From: UBA7236 sp964463165
GTDB taxonomy: Bacteria > Bacteroidota > Bacteroidia > Chitinophagales > BACL12
Direction of reading: 5' to 3'
DNA length: 64,000 nt
Assembly (NCBI GenBank): GCA_964463165.1
Contig: CAYXBK010000012.1
Coordinates: 62,001-126,000 of the forward strand
Shown here piece after piece: positions 17,931-25,528 of this stretch; the stretch's first letter is position 1; each line of letters begins with the position of its first letter. Below the pieces are notes generated by a model, which had not been told where the DNA came from, did no database searches, and saw only the letters and a program-made list of their open reading frames with translations. The position numbers were made by a program, and so were the translations under genes.

Positions 17931-18596
17931 TCATTCTCCCGCCCTTTTCATTCCCCGGTAGGAATATAAGATACCTGCTGAAGAAATAATCCCTTTTTTA
18001 CGCAGAGGATCGGGAAATTCATCCATAAATTCAAATGATGGCGTCAGATCCATCCAATATTTTGCATCAACAAAAAAAGCAATGTAATTTAAATTGTATT
18101 TAATAAGACCACCTGCAGCAAATGAGAAATCAATTCCTTCGAAAATATTAATATTTGTTTCGATGCCGGATGAAAGAATATAATTTATTTTACCAGAGCC
18201 AAAATAATAATTGGCCAATAAAGGAATGGACATAATTGGAAAATAATCTGAATTTTCAGCATAAGAATATTCCAACAATGAATCCGTTGTGAGGTCGTAT
18301 AGAGCCAGTGATCCTTGACTTTCATATCCAACCTTATAAAAGGAAAGCCCTGTTTCCAACCCAAAATTATTTACATATCGAATTGTGAAAGGGATAACGA
18401 ATTGTGGAAACGTTTTTGAGTTTGTGTACCTGCCGGAATCAACATAACGCAAAGTCATATCCTCAGATGTGTGATTGTAGGAATAATCAAATTTAAACCA
18501 GGTTAATCCACCTCCAATGCCAAAGGATACCTGTGAATTGACAGAGTTTGAAAAAATGAACAAGAAAAATAAAACTGCAGGGATTTTTATCAGCAT
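17931..18596 (-). CDS. Outer-membrane beta-barrel protein, PorT-like class
   Basis: A 221-residue secreted protein: signal peptide at 1-21 (IPAVLFFLFIFSNSVNSQ), then VSFGIGGGLTWFKFDYSY and further alternating strands with aromatic ends such as YVNNFGLETGLSFYKVGY and IAFFVDAKYWMDL, the pattern of an 8- to 10-stranded barrel. It resembles the small barrel proteins generally annotated as PorT family or outer membrane beta-barrel in Bacteroidota; the specific role is unknown. The C-terminus (YRGMKRAGE) lacks a terminal aromatic residue. It stands alone between lpdA and a 540-base intergenic region. Convergence with no neighbour suggests its own promoter, but no good -7 box was found. Confidence 0.65.
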   Translation of the reverse strand: MLIKIPAVLFFLFIFSNSVNSQVSFGIGGGLTWFKFDYSYNHTSEDMTLRYVDSGRYTNSKTFPQFVIPFTIRYVNNFGLETGLSFYKVGYESQGSLALYDLTTDSLLEYSYAENSDYFPIMSIPLLANYYFGSGKINYILSSGIETNINIFEGIDFSFAAGGLIKYNLNYIAFFVDAKYWMDLTPSFEFMDEFPDPLRKKGIISSAGILYSYRGMKRAGE

Positions 18597-18734
18597 GGAT
18601 TTATATTTTAAAAATTAATGACTAACCATGAACGCTATTGATCCGACGCTCTAAGATAAGTTTATTATTCGAGCTGATTTAGAAACGTTCGGCGTCCTGC
18701 TTCAAGTCGGAATTAATAACCGGTCATCGGCTAT

Positions 18735-18756
18735 CCCTGCCTTGCGGGCAGGCAGG
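18735..18756. repeat. Intergenic palindrome CCTGCC-loop-GGCAGG
   Basis: A hairpin-forming element (CCTGCC, five-base loop, GGCAGG) in the gene-free region 18597-19136. Such palindromes are commonly dispersed in Bacteroidota genomes to my recollection; here it precedes the three REP-like units at 18815-18940. Confidence 0.55.
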
Positions 18757-18814
18757 AGTGCAACAAAGCGGCGGCAGGGTTTCTTCATTACCTCTCTTGC
18801 TTATGCTCTGAGAA

Positions 18815-18940
18815 ATATATCGCCCCTCCGGGGCTGGACGAAATTGTGCATCATTTTTCTACCAATATTTCGCCACTAACGTGGCTGTATGCTATCGCGA
18901 AATATTTTTTTCTATAAAAATATCACCCCTTCAGGGTTTG
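18815..18940. repeat. Three REP-like palindromic units at ~50-base spacing
   Basis: The 540-base gene-free stretch 18597-19136 holds three related hairpins: ATCGCCCCTCCGGGGCT (from 18819), TTTCGCCACTAACGTGGCT (from 18868) and TATCACCCCTTCAGGGTTT (from 18921). The arms are GCCCC/GGGGC, GCCAC/GTGGC and ACCC/GGGT: bases differ between copies but pairing is kept. Spacing between units is 50 and 52 bases. No ORF of note lies in the rest of the region. Confidence 0.75.
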
Positions 18941-19136
18941 CATCGGTCGTGTTGATTCATTTTATTATCTGATTTTACAAACTATAAATTTTGGTAGAGG
19001 GATATGAATCAATGATTTTCCGGGGTTCAGTAATGAAAATTATGATTGAGTAATCTCCCTGTCAAATTTGACCTGCACCGATTGTATATTTAAATAAACG
19101 AATTTAGAGTTGTAAATTTATTTTCAAATCGCCAAA

Positions 19137-20093
19137 ATGAAACACTTTACGCTCCTTTCATTTTTAATTTTAATTAGTTGTATTAAGATTTATACACAAT
19201 CAAGTGAATTTGCTCCGATAGGAACAAAATGGTGGTACGATTATACAGCACAGTTTGGCCCGGAATACGGCTATATCCTGATTGAATCTGCAAATGACAC
19301 AGTTATAGATATGCAACCCTGTCGTGAATTAGAACGCACCGAATTCATTTACTTTCCGTGGTTAGATATTGTTGATACAATACATATGCCTTCGTTTTTT
19401 GTGTATTCGGATAGCTCCAAAGTATATTATTACGATAATGACGCATTTTATTTATTATATGATTTCGGATCTGTTCCCGGTGATATCTGGATGTATGAAA
19501 ACTATGAAGAAATATTATGTGAAGAATGGCCTTATCCTGAAGTATACATTACAGATACGGCTACATTTGTGGATGGAGCAATTGATTTGCGTAAATGGAT
19601 AGTTACATCAGATGACAGCTCGGGCGTGGGTTTTGCCTATGGAGCGTCAGACGTGCTTGAATATGTTGGTTCGGTAAATTATTTTACACCTGTTTATTTG
19701 TATTGTCCGACTGATGATTACAGGGGAGGACCTTTGCGCTGCTATCAGGACCCGGAAATTTTTATTGCATTTTATGATGATGAAGATACAGCAGTAACAA
19801 ATTATGGATGCGATCCTTTTGCATTTCCTGTTGAAATTGAATCCGAATTTTCAACATCAAATTCATTATATCCAAACCCTGCATCTCATAAATTATTTTT
19901 CCAATTGAATTCAAGTGAAAATGTTTTGGTGGAAATTTATGATATCACCGGAGAGAGAATTCCTCTTTTGATCCATGCATCTGCAACGAATGTGTTCGAA
20001 AGTGATATTTCGGGTTTGCGTGACGGAATATATTTTGTGCGTTTCATACAAAATAACAAAACGGTTTCAACCCAAAAATTTATTGTGAATTAG
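19137..20093 (+). CDS. Secreted T9SS cargo protein of unknown function
   Basis: A 318-residue exported protein. Signal peptide at about 1-20 (TLLSFLILISCIKIYTQ); body without a recognised catalytic domain, rich in Tyr, Asp and Ser; C-terminal type A T9SS sorting domain of about 75 residues beginning SLYPNPASHKLFFQL and ending IYFVRFIQNNKTVSTQKFIV. The body's start (FAPIGTKWWYDY) resembles other Bacteroidota extracellular proteins annotated only by their sorting domain. It should cross the outer membrane by type IX secretion and be released or anchored to the surface. Its 3' end overlaps the convergent glpK gene by 14 bases. Confidence 0.8.
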   Translation: MKHFTLLSFLILISCIKIYTQSSEFAPIGTKWWYDYTAQFGPEYGYILIESANDTVIDMQPCRELERTEFIYFPWLDIVDTIHMPSFFVYSDSSKVYYYDNDAFYLLYDFGSVPGDIWMYENYEEILCEEWPYPEVYITDTATFVDGAIDLRKWIVTSDDSSGVGFAYGASDVLEYVGSVNYFTPVYLYCPTDDYRGGPLRCYQDPEIFIAFYDDEDTAVTNYGCDPFAFPVEIESEFSTSNSLYPNPASHKLFFQLNSSENVLVEIYDITGERIPLLIHASATNVFESDISGLRDGIYFVRFIQNNKTVSTQKFIVN

Positions 20094-21558
20094 ATTTTGC
20101 ATTTTCCACCGCTTTCTGCCAGTTAAAATACAATTCGTCGGCTTCAATTAATTTCATTTTTGGAGAAAATGTTTTTGAATCCGAATTTAATTTAGTCAGA
20201 CTTTCTTTTGTAAATATCCCTGCACCAATACCTGCCAGCATGGCCGCACCCAAAGCAGTGCTTTCCGAATATTCTGAGCGGATCACATGCGTTTGCAAAA
20301 TATCACTCTGAAATTGCATCAGCCAGTTATTATTAGCGGCGCCGCCATCCGCTTTTAATTCTTTTAATCCGGTGCGTGCATCTTTTATCATTGCTTCAAA
20401 TACATCACGTGTCTGATATGCAATACTTTCGAGCGCTGCCCGCACGATGTGATTTTTATTTGCTCCCCTTGTGAGACCTGTGATCATTCCTCTCGCATAC
20501 ATATCCCAGTAAGGCGCACCTAAACCTGTAAATGCGGGAACAAAATAAACACCGCCATTATTTTCGAGTGTGGCTGCAATACTTCGTGTTTCATCGCCGG
20601 AAGAAATAATTTGCAGCTCATCACGCAGCCATTGAACTACAGCTCCTGCAATAAATACCGAACCTTCCAAGGCATACGAAACTTTATTATTTAATTGCCA
20701 TGCAATAGTTGTAAGCAATTTTGAGCGGGATGAAATAAATTCTTCCCCGATCTGCATCAGCATAAAACATCCCGTGCCATAGGTATTTTTTGCAGTTCCT
20801 TTTTCAAAACATTTTTGTCCGAATAATGCGGCCTGCTGATCTCCCGCTACACCGGAAATCGGAATTTCAATTCCATCGATCATTGCTTTTCCATAATCAT
20901 CAGCTGAATTTTTTACAAGTGGTAAGGGATGCTTCGGAATCAGCAATTCACTTACTATTTTTTCATCCCACGAATGATTGCGGATATTATACAACATAGT
21001 ACGTGAGGCATTGGATGCATCTGTTGCGTGTATTTTTCCGTTCGTTAATTTCCAGATCAGCCAGGTATCAATTGTGCCGCAAATTATTTCTCCGGTTTCT
21101 GCTTTTTGTTTCGCACCTTCAACATGGTCGAGTATCCATTTAATTTTTGTTCCCGAAAAATAAGCGTCAATTACAAGTCCTGTATTTTCACTGATATAAA
21201 TTTCTAAATTTCTCTGTTTTAATTCTTCACAAATATCTGCAGTCCTTCTATCCTGCCATACAATCGCATTGTATATTGCCTTACCGGTATTTTTATCCCA
21301 GGCAACCACCGTTTCTCTTTGATTGGTAATTCCGATGGAAATAATTTCTTTTACATTAATTCCTGATTTCTGAATTACATCATTTATTGTAAATAATTGA
21401 GATTCCCATATTTCTTCCGGATCATGTTCCACCCAGCCGGGTTGCGGAAATATCTGCTTAAATTCTTTTTGTGATTTTGCAATCTCATTCAACTGCTCAT
21501 CAAACAAAATTGTTCGTGAAGATGTGGTGCCCTGGTCAATTGCTAGTATATATCTCAT
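20080..21558 (-). CDS. glpK: Glycerol kinase
   Basis: A 492-residue FGGY-family kinase making sn-glycerol-3-phosphate from glycerol and ATP. N-terminal phosphate loop ILAIDQGTTSSRTILFD, the FGGY signatures GTIDTWLIWKLTNGKIHATD and GVYFVPAFTGLGAPYWD, and GLKELKADGGAANNNWLMQF are all present. The start used here is the ATG at 21558 (MRYILAIDQG); an upstream in-frame ATG at 21591 would only add residues translated from the octamer array that fills the 5' side (21559-21601). No glpF or glpD neighbour is visible. Its 3' end overlaps the convergent T9SS gene by 14 bases, which is unusual. Confidence 0.95.
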   Translation of the reverse strand: MRYILAIDQGTTSSRTILFDEQLNEIAKSQKEFKQIFPQPGWVEHDPEEIWESQLFTINDVIQKSGINVKEIISIGITNQRETVVAWDKNTGKAIYNAIVWQDRRTADICEELKQRNLEIYISENTGLVIDAYFSGTKIKWILDHVEGAKQKAETGEIICGTIDTWLIWKLTNGKIHATDASNASRTMLYNIRNHSWDEKIVSELLIPKHPLPLVKNSADDYGKAMIDGIEIPISGVAGDQQAALFGQKCFEKGTAKNTYGTGCFMLMQIGEEFISSRSKLLTTIAWQLNNKVSYALEGSVFIAGAVVQWLRDELQIISSGDETRSIAATLENNGGVYFVPAFTGLGAPYWDMYARGMITGLTRGANKNHIVRAALESIAYQTRDVFEAMIKDARTGLKELKADGGAANNNWLMQFQSDILQTHVIRSEYSESTALGAAMLAGIGAGIFTKESLTKLNSDSKTFSPKMKLIEADELYFNWQKAVENAKSNSQ

Positions 21559-21601
21559 CGTGTTCGGGTGTTCATGTGTTCGTGTGTTCACGTCGTTGGC
21601 T
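21559..21601 (-). repeat. Octamer array abutting the glpK start codon
   Basis: On the plus strand GTGTTCGG, GTGTTCAT, GTGTTCGT, GTGTTCAC (from about 21560), an 8-base period; on the minus strand it ends as CCGAACACG directly before the glpK ATG. It is the inverted partner of the array at 21700-21742, with about 100 bases between them. The glpK leader is therefore array sequence with no ribosome-binding site. Confidence 0.85.
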
Positions 21602-21696
21602 CAGGTTATAATGATCCCTGTTAATTTAACTTAAATTGAAAAATCATTGATCTGATTTTAATAAGAAAATTATTTTATCAGAATGAAAAGCTGAGC

Positions 21697-21742
21697 GTTA
21701 TCGAACGCAGCGAACACGTGAACACCTGAACACGGGTCCACA
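21697..21742 (-). repeat. Octamer array directly behind the EEP gene stop
   Basis: On the minus strand, starting on the base after the TAA: TGTGGACC, CGTGTTCA, GGTGTTCA, CGTGTTCG, CTGCGTTC, GATAACGC. It has the same word family (GTGTTC) as 21559-21601, in opposite orientation. Confidence 0.85.
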
Positions 21743-22816
21743 TTATTTCAGCTTCACACTCATCATCACCGGCTGATGATCCGAATATTCAAAATTCAGA
21801 TTATTGGTTTTGATTTGCAGGAGTTGAATATTCGGCGACAATAAATAAAAATCGATCAGGGTTTTAAATGTATTTTCATTTAATGGTGTCTCAACATGCC
21901 TGTTGGTGGGTGTATACGGGTCGTAAGCCCACAACCAGTCGGCAGGGAAATAATCAAAACTCATAGCCGGAGGCATAAAGCTATCATATCCGGATTTTGG
22001 TTTGAATTTATCAAATTCAAAATTCGGCGGGCATTGATTCCAGTCACCACCAACTATTACATAATTGCCCGATAGATATTGTGCCATTGCAAATTCCTGC
22101 AGGAAATCCATTTCCTGATCTTTAATTTCCCCGGTTTCATCGAATGCTGAATTATGCGTGTTTATCACAAGTAAATATTTGCCGTTTTGCAGCGGAAATG
22201 TTTGCACTAAAAAACATCTGTCGAGAAAAAATATTCTTGTCGGCCAGGGAAAATGTCCCGGATATTGAAAACGTTCGGTGGTTGCCGGCTGATATTTTGA
22301 AAAACTCGCAACACCGCCGTAAACTTTTCCCATTGGATTTAAATAAGGAACCGGTACAAAATTGACATCATAATTTAATCCGAAAGAAGAAGCATATCCT
22401 TGTAAAATATGATTCACCTCTCTGAACTGATCGGTTTCATAACTGCGTTTGGAATTGCGGTCGATTTCCTGGATCAATATAAAATCCACCGTATCATTTT
22501 GCTGAATAATATTCCTGATGCCTGAAAAATATTTTTCGGATAATTCCCGTGGCGGACGAACATGGTCGCCTCCATCATAAAAGAAATCCATTTCTTTTCC
22601 AAGGCCCGCATAACCGATATTCCAGGTCATGAATGTGAGGATGGAATCAATTTCAGCGGGTTCTGTTGCTTTGCCTTTTATTTCAACATTTTCCGCACTC
22701 ATGGGTTCGGGCGAATAATCAGTGATGGTTCCGTAAATGATCACGCCTGCCAGATAAAGCACCACGATCAAAATAAGCCATCCGAATATTTTTAAAACGG
22801 GTTTGAATTTTTTCAT
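21743..22816 (-). CDS. Membrane-anchored endonuclease/exonuclease/phosphatase family protein
   Basis: A 357-residue EEP-fold hydrolase. An N-terminal helix at about 8-30 (IFGWLILIVVLYLAGVIIYG) probably anchors it in the inner membrane with the enzyme outside. Catalytic elements in order: FMTWNIGYAG (Asn motif), ILIQEIDRNSKRSY (metal-binding Glu), INTHNSAF (His/Asn), VGGDWNQCPP (Asp/Asn pair) and the C-terminal YSDHQPVMM (Asp-His). A membrane-bound phosphodiesterase or phosphatase acting on a nucleic acid, lipid head group or similar substrate is likely; the substrate cannot be told. It is followed by the octamer array and then glpK on the same strand. Confidence 0.85.
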   Translation of the reverse strand: MKKFKPVLKIFGWLILIVVLYLAGVIIYGTITDYSPEPMSAENVEIKGKATEPAEIDSILTFMTWNIGYAGLGKEMDFFYDGGDHVRPPRELSEKYFSGIRNIIQQNDTVDFILIQEIDRNSKRSYETDQFREVNHILQGYASSFGLNYDVNFVPVPYLNPMGKVYGGVASFSKYQPATTERFQYPGHFPWPTRIFFLDRCFLVQTFPLQNGKYLLVINTHNSAFDETGEIKDQEMDFLQEFAMAQYLSGNYVIVGGDWNQCPPNFEFDKFKPKSGYDSFMPPAMSFDYFPADWLWAYDPYTPTNRHVETPLNENTFKTLIDFYLLSPNIQLLQIKTNNLNFEYSDHQPVMMSVKLK

Positions 22817-22883
22817 ATGCTGATTTGACGTGAAGTTAATTCAAGTCAATTTATTTATATATTTATCGCTGAATTAAATTTAT

Positions 22884-23711
22884 ATGATCCATCAAACATA
22901 TGCATGGCAAAATTCAAAGGGGCAAAAGATCTTTGGTCAAAGCTGGACAACCGAACAACCGCGGGCATTAATTTGTCATTTTCACGGGCAAAGCGATCAT
23001 AGCACACGGTTTACGCATGTTGCCGGATTTTTTACAAAAAACAATGTGAATTTTTTTGCTGCTGATTTTCCCGGACATGGATACAGTGATGGAAAACGTG
23101 GCCATATCATTAAATTTTATGAATATATCGAAACGGTTGAAATAGTATACAGGGAAGCAACAAAATTATTTCCGGATTTACCGGTATTTATTTACGGGCA
23201 CAGTATGGGAGGTAATGTTTGTATTAACCACGCATTGCTCGCTAAACAAAATATCAGGGGATACATCATTACTTCACCATGGATCCGTCTTGCATTTGAA
23301 CCACCTGCATGGAAAATTGCTTTGGGCAAATCGATTAAATCCTTTTATCCGGCATTGCAGCAACCAACCGGTTTGAACCCGGCTTTGATTTCGCATGATA
23401 AAGAAGTTGTTGAAAAATATAAATCGGATAAACTTGTTCATGGAAAGATAACAACTTCCGCTTTTTTTGAAATACTTTCCAATGGAAAAGATATATTGGT
23501 AAATGCCGAACGTCTGAAGTATCCTATGTTGTTATTGCACGGAACGGCCGATGGCTTAACAGATCATAAAGCCAGCCGTGAATTTGCAGCAATGCGCCCT
23601 GATTTAATTACCTATAAAGAATTTGAAGGATTATATCACGAAATGCATAATGAACCCGAAAAGCAACAGATTTTCGATACAATTTTAAACTGGATCAATC
23701 AAAAAATTTAA
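22884..23711 (+). CDS. Alpha/beta hydrolase, monoacylglycerol-lipase-like
   Basis: A 275-residue alpha/beta hydrolase of the serine aminopeptidase S33/Hydrolase_4 type. Visible: FHGQSDHSTRF (oxyanion region), ADFPGHGYSDGKRGH, nucleophile elbow YGHSMGGNV, LLLHGTADGLTDH (acid) and GLYHEMHNE (catalytic His). This arrangement is that of monoacylglycerol lipases and lysophospholipases; a lipid ester substrate is likely. No signal peptide, so cytoplasmic. TAAATTTA lies two bases before the ATG at 22884, one mismatch from a -7 box. The next gene starts one base after the stop, so the two probably form an operon. Confidence 0.88.
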   Translation: MIHQTYAWQNSKGQKIFGQSWTTEQPRALICHFHGQSDHSTRFTHVAGFFTKNNVNFFAADFPGHGYSDGKRGHIIKFYEYIETVEIVYREATKLFPDLPVFIYGHSMGGNVCINHALLAKQNIRGYIITSPWIRLAFEPPAWKIALGKSIKSFYPALQQPTGLNPALISHDKEVVEKYKSDKLVHGKITTSAFFEILSNGKDILVNAERLKYPMLLLHGTADGLTDHKASREFAAMRPDLITYKEFEGLYHEMHNEPEKQQIFDTILNWINQKI

Positions 23712-23712
23712 T

Positions 23713-24171
23713 ATGAGCTCTGCCCAAATAAATTATTTACGCCCTGTCCGTATAATTTTTGCATCGGTTGTTTTATTTCCATTTATCTTCCTTGCGACTG
23801 TAATTTATATGCAATCGGGCTCCCAAAAACAGCCGTCGGATTATAGCGATCCCTTATTATATGCCTGCATTATTTTCGCAACCTCTGCTGTGATCGGTTC
23901 AACTTTAAATTACAGATTCAGAATGGCCGGTATAAAACAATTGCCGACCCTAATCACGAAATTAAATGCATGGCGTTCGGTTTTTATTGTTTCCATTGCA
24001 ATGATCGAGGCACCGACAATTTTTTCAGCTGTTTGTCTTTTAATTAAAGGATATGATATTTTCCTCTATATCGCCGCCGCATTACTGGCAACACAATTTA
24101 TGAATTGGCCTGCAAGAGAAAAAATTAAAAAAGATTTGGATTTGAGTGATGAGGATGCTGCGGGTTTGTAA
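23713..24171 (+). CDS. Hypothetical four-helix membrane protein
   Basis: A 152-residue protein I do not recognise. Four hydrophobic segments at about 12-32, 47-65, 88-110 and 115-133 predict an integral membrane protein with both ends inside; the C-terminus (KIKKDLDLSDEDAAGL) is charged. It begins one base after the hydrolase stop, so is probably co-transcribed with it. Its stop codon is followed at once by a heptamer array. Confidence 0.7.
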   Translation: MSSAQINYLRPVRIIFASVVLFPFIFLATVIYMQSGSQKQPSDYSDPLLYACIIFATSAVIGSTLNYRFRMAGIKQLPTLITKLNAWRSVFIVSIAMIEAPTIFSAVCLLIKGYDIFLYIAAALLATQFMNWPAREKIKKDLDLSDEDAAGL

Positions 24172-24211
24172 GTTGGCTGCTGGCCGCTAGTCACTGGCCA
24201 CTAGCTCCTGG
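24172..24211 (+). repeat. Heptamer array behind the 152-residue membrane protein
   Basis: From the base after the TAA: GTTGGCT, GCTGGCC, GCTAGTC, ACTGGCC, ACTAGCT, CCTGGGT. The convergent neighbour carries the same kind of array in mirror position (24269-24324), so the intergenic region forms a long imperfect inverted repeat around an A/T-rich centre of about 60 bases. Confidence 0.82.
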
Positions 24212-24268
24212 GTACTTAAAACAAATTAGAGTAAAAGCAATTTTTTATTTTTAATTTGTATATCTATC

Positions 24269-24324
24269 AGCTACTAGAAGCCATTACGCAACAACTAGCA
24301 GCCAGTAGCCAGCAGCTGGCAACC
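24269..24324 (-). repeat. Heptamer array directly behind the VOC gene stop
   Basis: On the minus strand from the base after the TAG: GGTTGCC, AGCTGCT, GGCTACT, GGCTGCT, AGTTGTT, GCGTAAT, GGCTTCT, AGTAGCT, eight units in phase. The words match those of 24172-24211 on the opposite strand. Confidence 0.82.
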
Positions 24325-25383
24325 CTAATCCCTTTTCCTGTTCAAGCCCATTGCTTTCACCATCCAGTTAGGCAAGGATGATTCAGGATTGCGTTTGCGG
24401 AGATCGAGATACCAACCTAATTTTTTTAGTACAGGTACTTTATGTGTTTCTACAAATTCAATTAAAGCTCCATCAGCATCTTCGATATATGAAAAATGTC
24501 CGGCAGCTTCACCCATGTCGAAATGCTCACCGCTGTCAACTGTAAAAGGATGGCCCTTTGATGCACATAATTCTTTCATTTCTTTCATGCCGCGGATATC
24601 AAAACATAAATGGATAAAACCAAGATCCCCCCAAAAACGATTTTCAAATATTTTTTTGGGTTGGCGATCATGAATTTTAATTAATTCAATTTGTCCGTTC
24701 CCCAATAATTTACTGAATGGCCCTTTTCTGTTTTCCGTTTGTGCAAGCAATACTCTGCGTGATCTAAAATTTCCACCTGGTAAAATAGCTGTGTCGGAAA
24801 ATATTTCTTCTTTATCGTACAGCACTTTATCAAAACCAAGAATTTCTGAATACACAACTTTGGCTTTTTCAATATCAGTAACACCGATCATGGCGCCATA
24901 ACATCCGCCGGTCGTAAAATTTGTTTTTCCAAACCAGTCGTCTGCTTTTACAATTTCAAAAATATTTCCGTAGAGATCCTTCACAAAAAAATGTTCATCA
25001 CCTTTCGGATCGATGGAAATATCTCCCAATAAATTTGCATTTTTCTTTTTGAGATGTTTAAAGCTCGCCTGCACATCGCGGCTTTTAATTTTACAAACAT
25101 AAATACCCAGGTCGCCGTATTGAATTTCAGATGCTGGAGCAACAGGTTTGCGTGACGTATATTGCCAGATCTCGAAACCACCGCCGCCATTCATATTAAT
25201 GGCGAGAATTGCATGGCGTTTATGCGGCATTCCACCGGTATAGGGCAACATTAAATTTGCTTCGGCAGCTTCTTCAAAGATCTTTACATCCATTCCTAAG
25301 TTTTCACGATACCATCGCCATGCTTCATGTACGAATGGATTTCCGATGCCGATCTGCTGTATGCCGCTGATAATTGGTTTCAT
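24325..25383 (-). CDS. VOC superfamily (glyoxalase/dioxygenase-fold) protein, two modules
   Basis: A 352-residue protein with two vicinal-oxygen-chelate modules. Module one (about 1-150) opens IQQIGIGNPFVHEAWRWYRENLGM and contains DPKGDEHFFVKDLYGNIFEIV; module two (about 155-320) contains GVTDIEKAKVVYSEILGFDKVLY and later GHFSYIEDADGALIEFVE. The paired His/Glu positions fit metal-binding VOC enzymes such as glyoxalases and extradiol-type dioxygenases, but the substrate is unknown. Its promoter is notable: TTG (25417-25415), 19 bases, TATCTTTG (25395-25388), four bases, ATG. The TTG lies inside the heptamer array 25405-25441. Its stop codon is followed by another array. Confidence 0.75.
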   Translation of the reverse strand: MKPIISGIQQIGIGNPFVHEAWRWYRENLGMDVKIFEEAAEANLMLPYTGGMPHKRHAILAINMNGGGGFEIWQYTSRKPVAPASEIQYGDLGIYVCKIKSRDVQASFKHLKKKNANLLGDISIDPKGDEHFFVKDLYGNIFEIVKADDWFGKTNFTTGGCYGAMIGVTDIEKAKVVYSEILGFDKVLYDKEEIFSDTAILPGGNFRSRRVLLAQTENRKGPFSKLLGNGQIELIKIHDRQPKKIFENRFWGDLGFIHLCFDIRGMKEMKELCASKGHPFTVDSGEHFDMGEAAGHFSYIEDADGALIEFVETHKVPVLKKLGWYLDLRKRNPESSLPNWMVKAMGLNRKRD

Positions 25384-25387
25384 GGCG

Positions 25388-25417
25388 CAAAGATAAGTTG
25401 TGAGAGTTAAGAGTCAA
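25388..25417 (-). promoter_or_regulatory. Promoter of the VOC gene, with -33 inside a heptamer array
   Basis: Minus strand: TTG at 25417-25415, exactly 19 bases, -7 box TATCTTTG at 25395-25388, then CGCC and the ATG at 25383. The TTG belongs to the unit CTCTTGA of the array. The start codon coincides with the predicted transcription start, so the mRNA is probably leaderless. Confidence 0.65.
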
Positions 25418-25441
25418 GAGTCAGGAGTCAAGAGTCAGGAG
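25405..25441. repeat. Heptamer array upstream of the VOC gene
   Basis: Plus strand units from about 25410: AGAGTCA, AGAGTCA, GGAGTCA, AGAGTCA, GGAGAAA; degenerate toward the VOC start (GAGAGTT). Overlies the -33 region of the VOC promoter. Between this array and the next (25442-25528) there is only A/T-rich sequence without a gene. Confidence 0.85.
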
Positions 25442-25528
25442 AAAGAAATGCAAACAGTGAATAATTATCAATGAAACCCAAATATCAAAAACATTTTACG
25501 ACGCATAGATTTTATCAGAGTTTATTAC

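Noticed and set aside
21559..21591. Extended glpK start (MNTRTHEHPNT...)
   Set aside because: The added residues are translated octamer repeat; MRYILAIDQG is the family's normal N-terminus.
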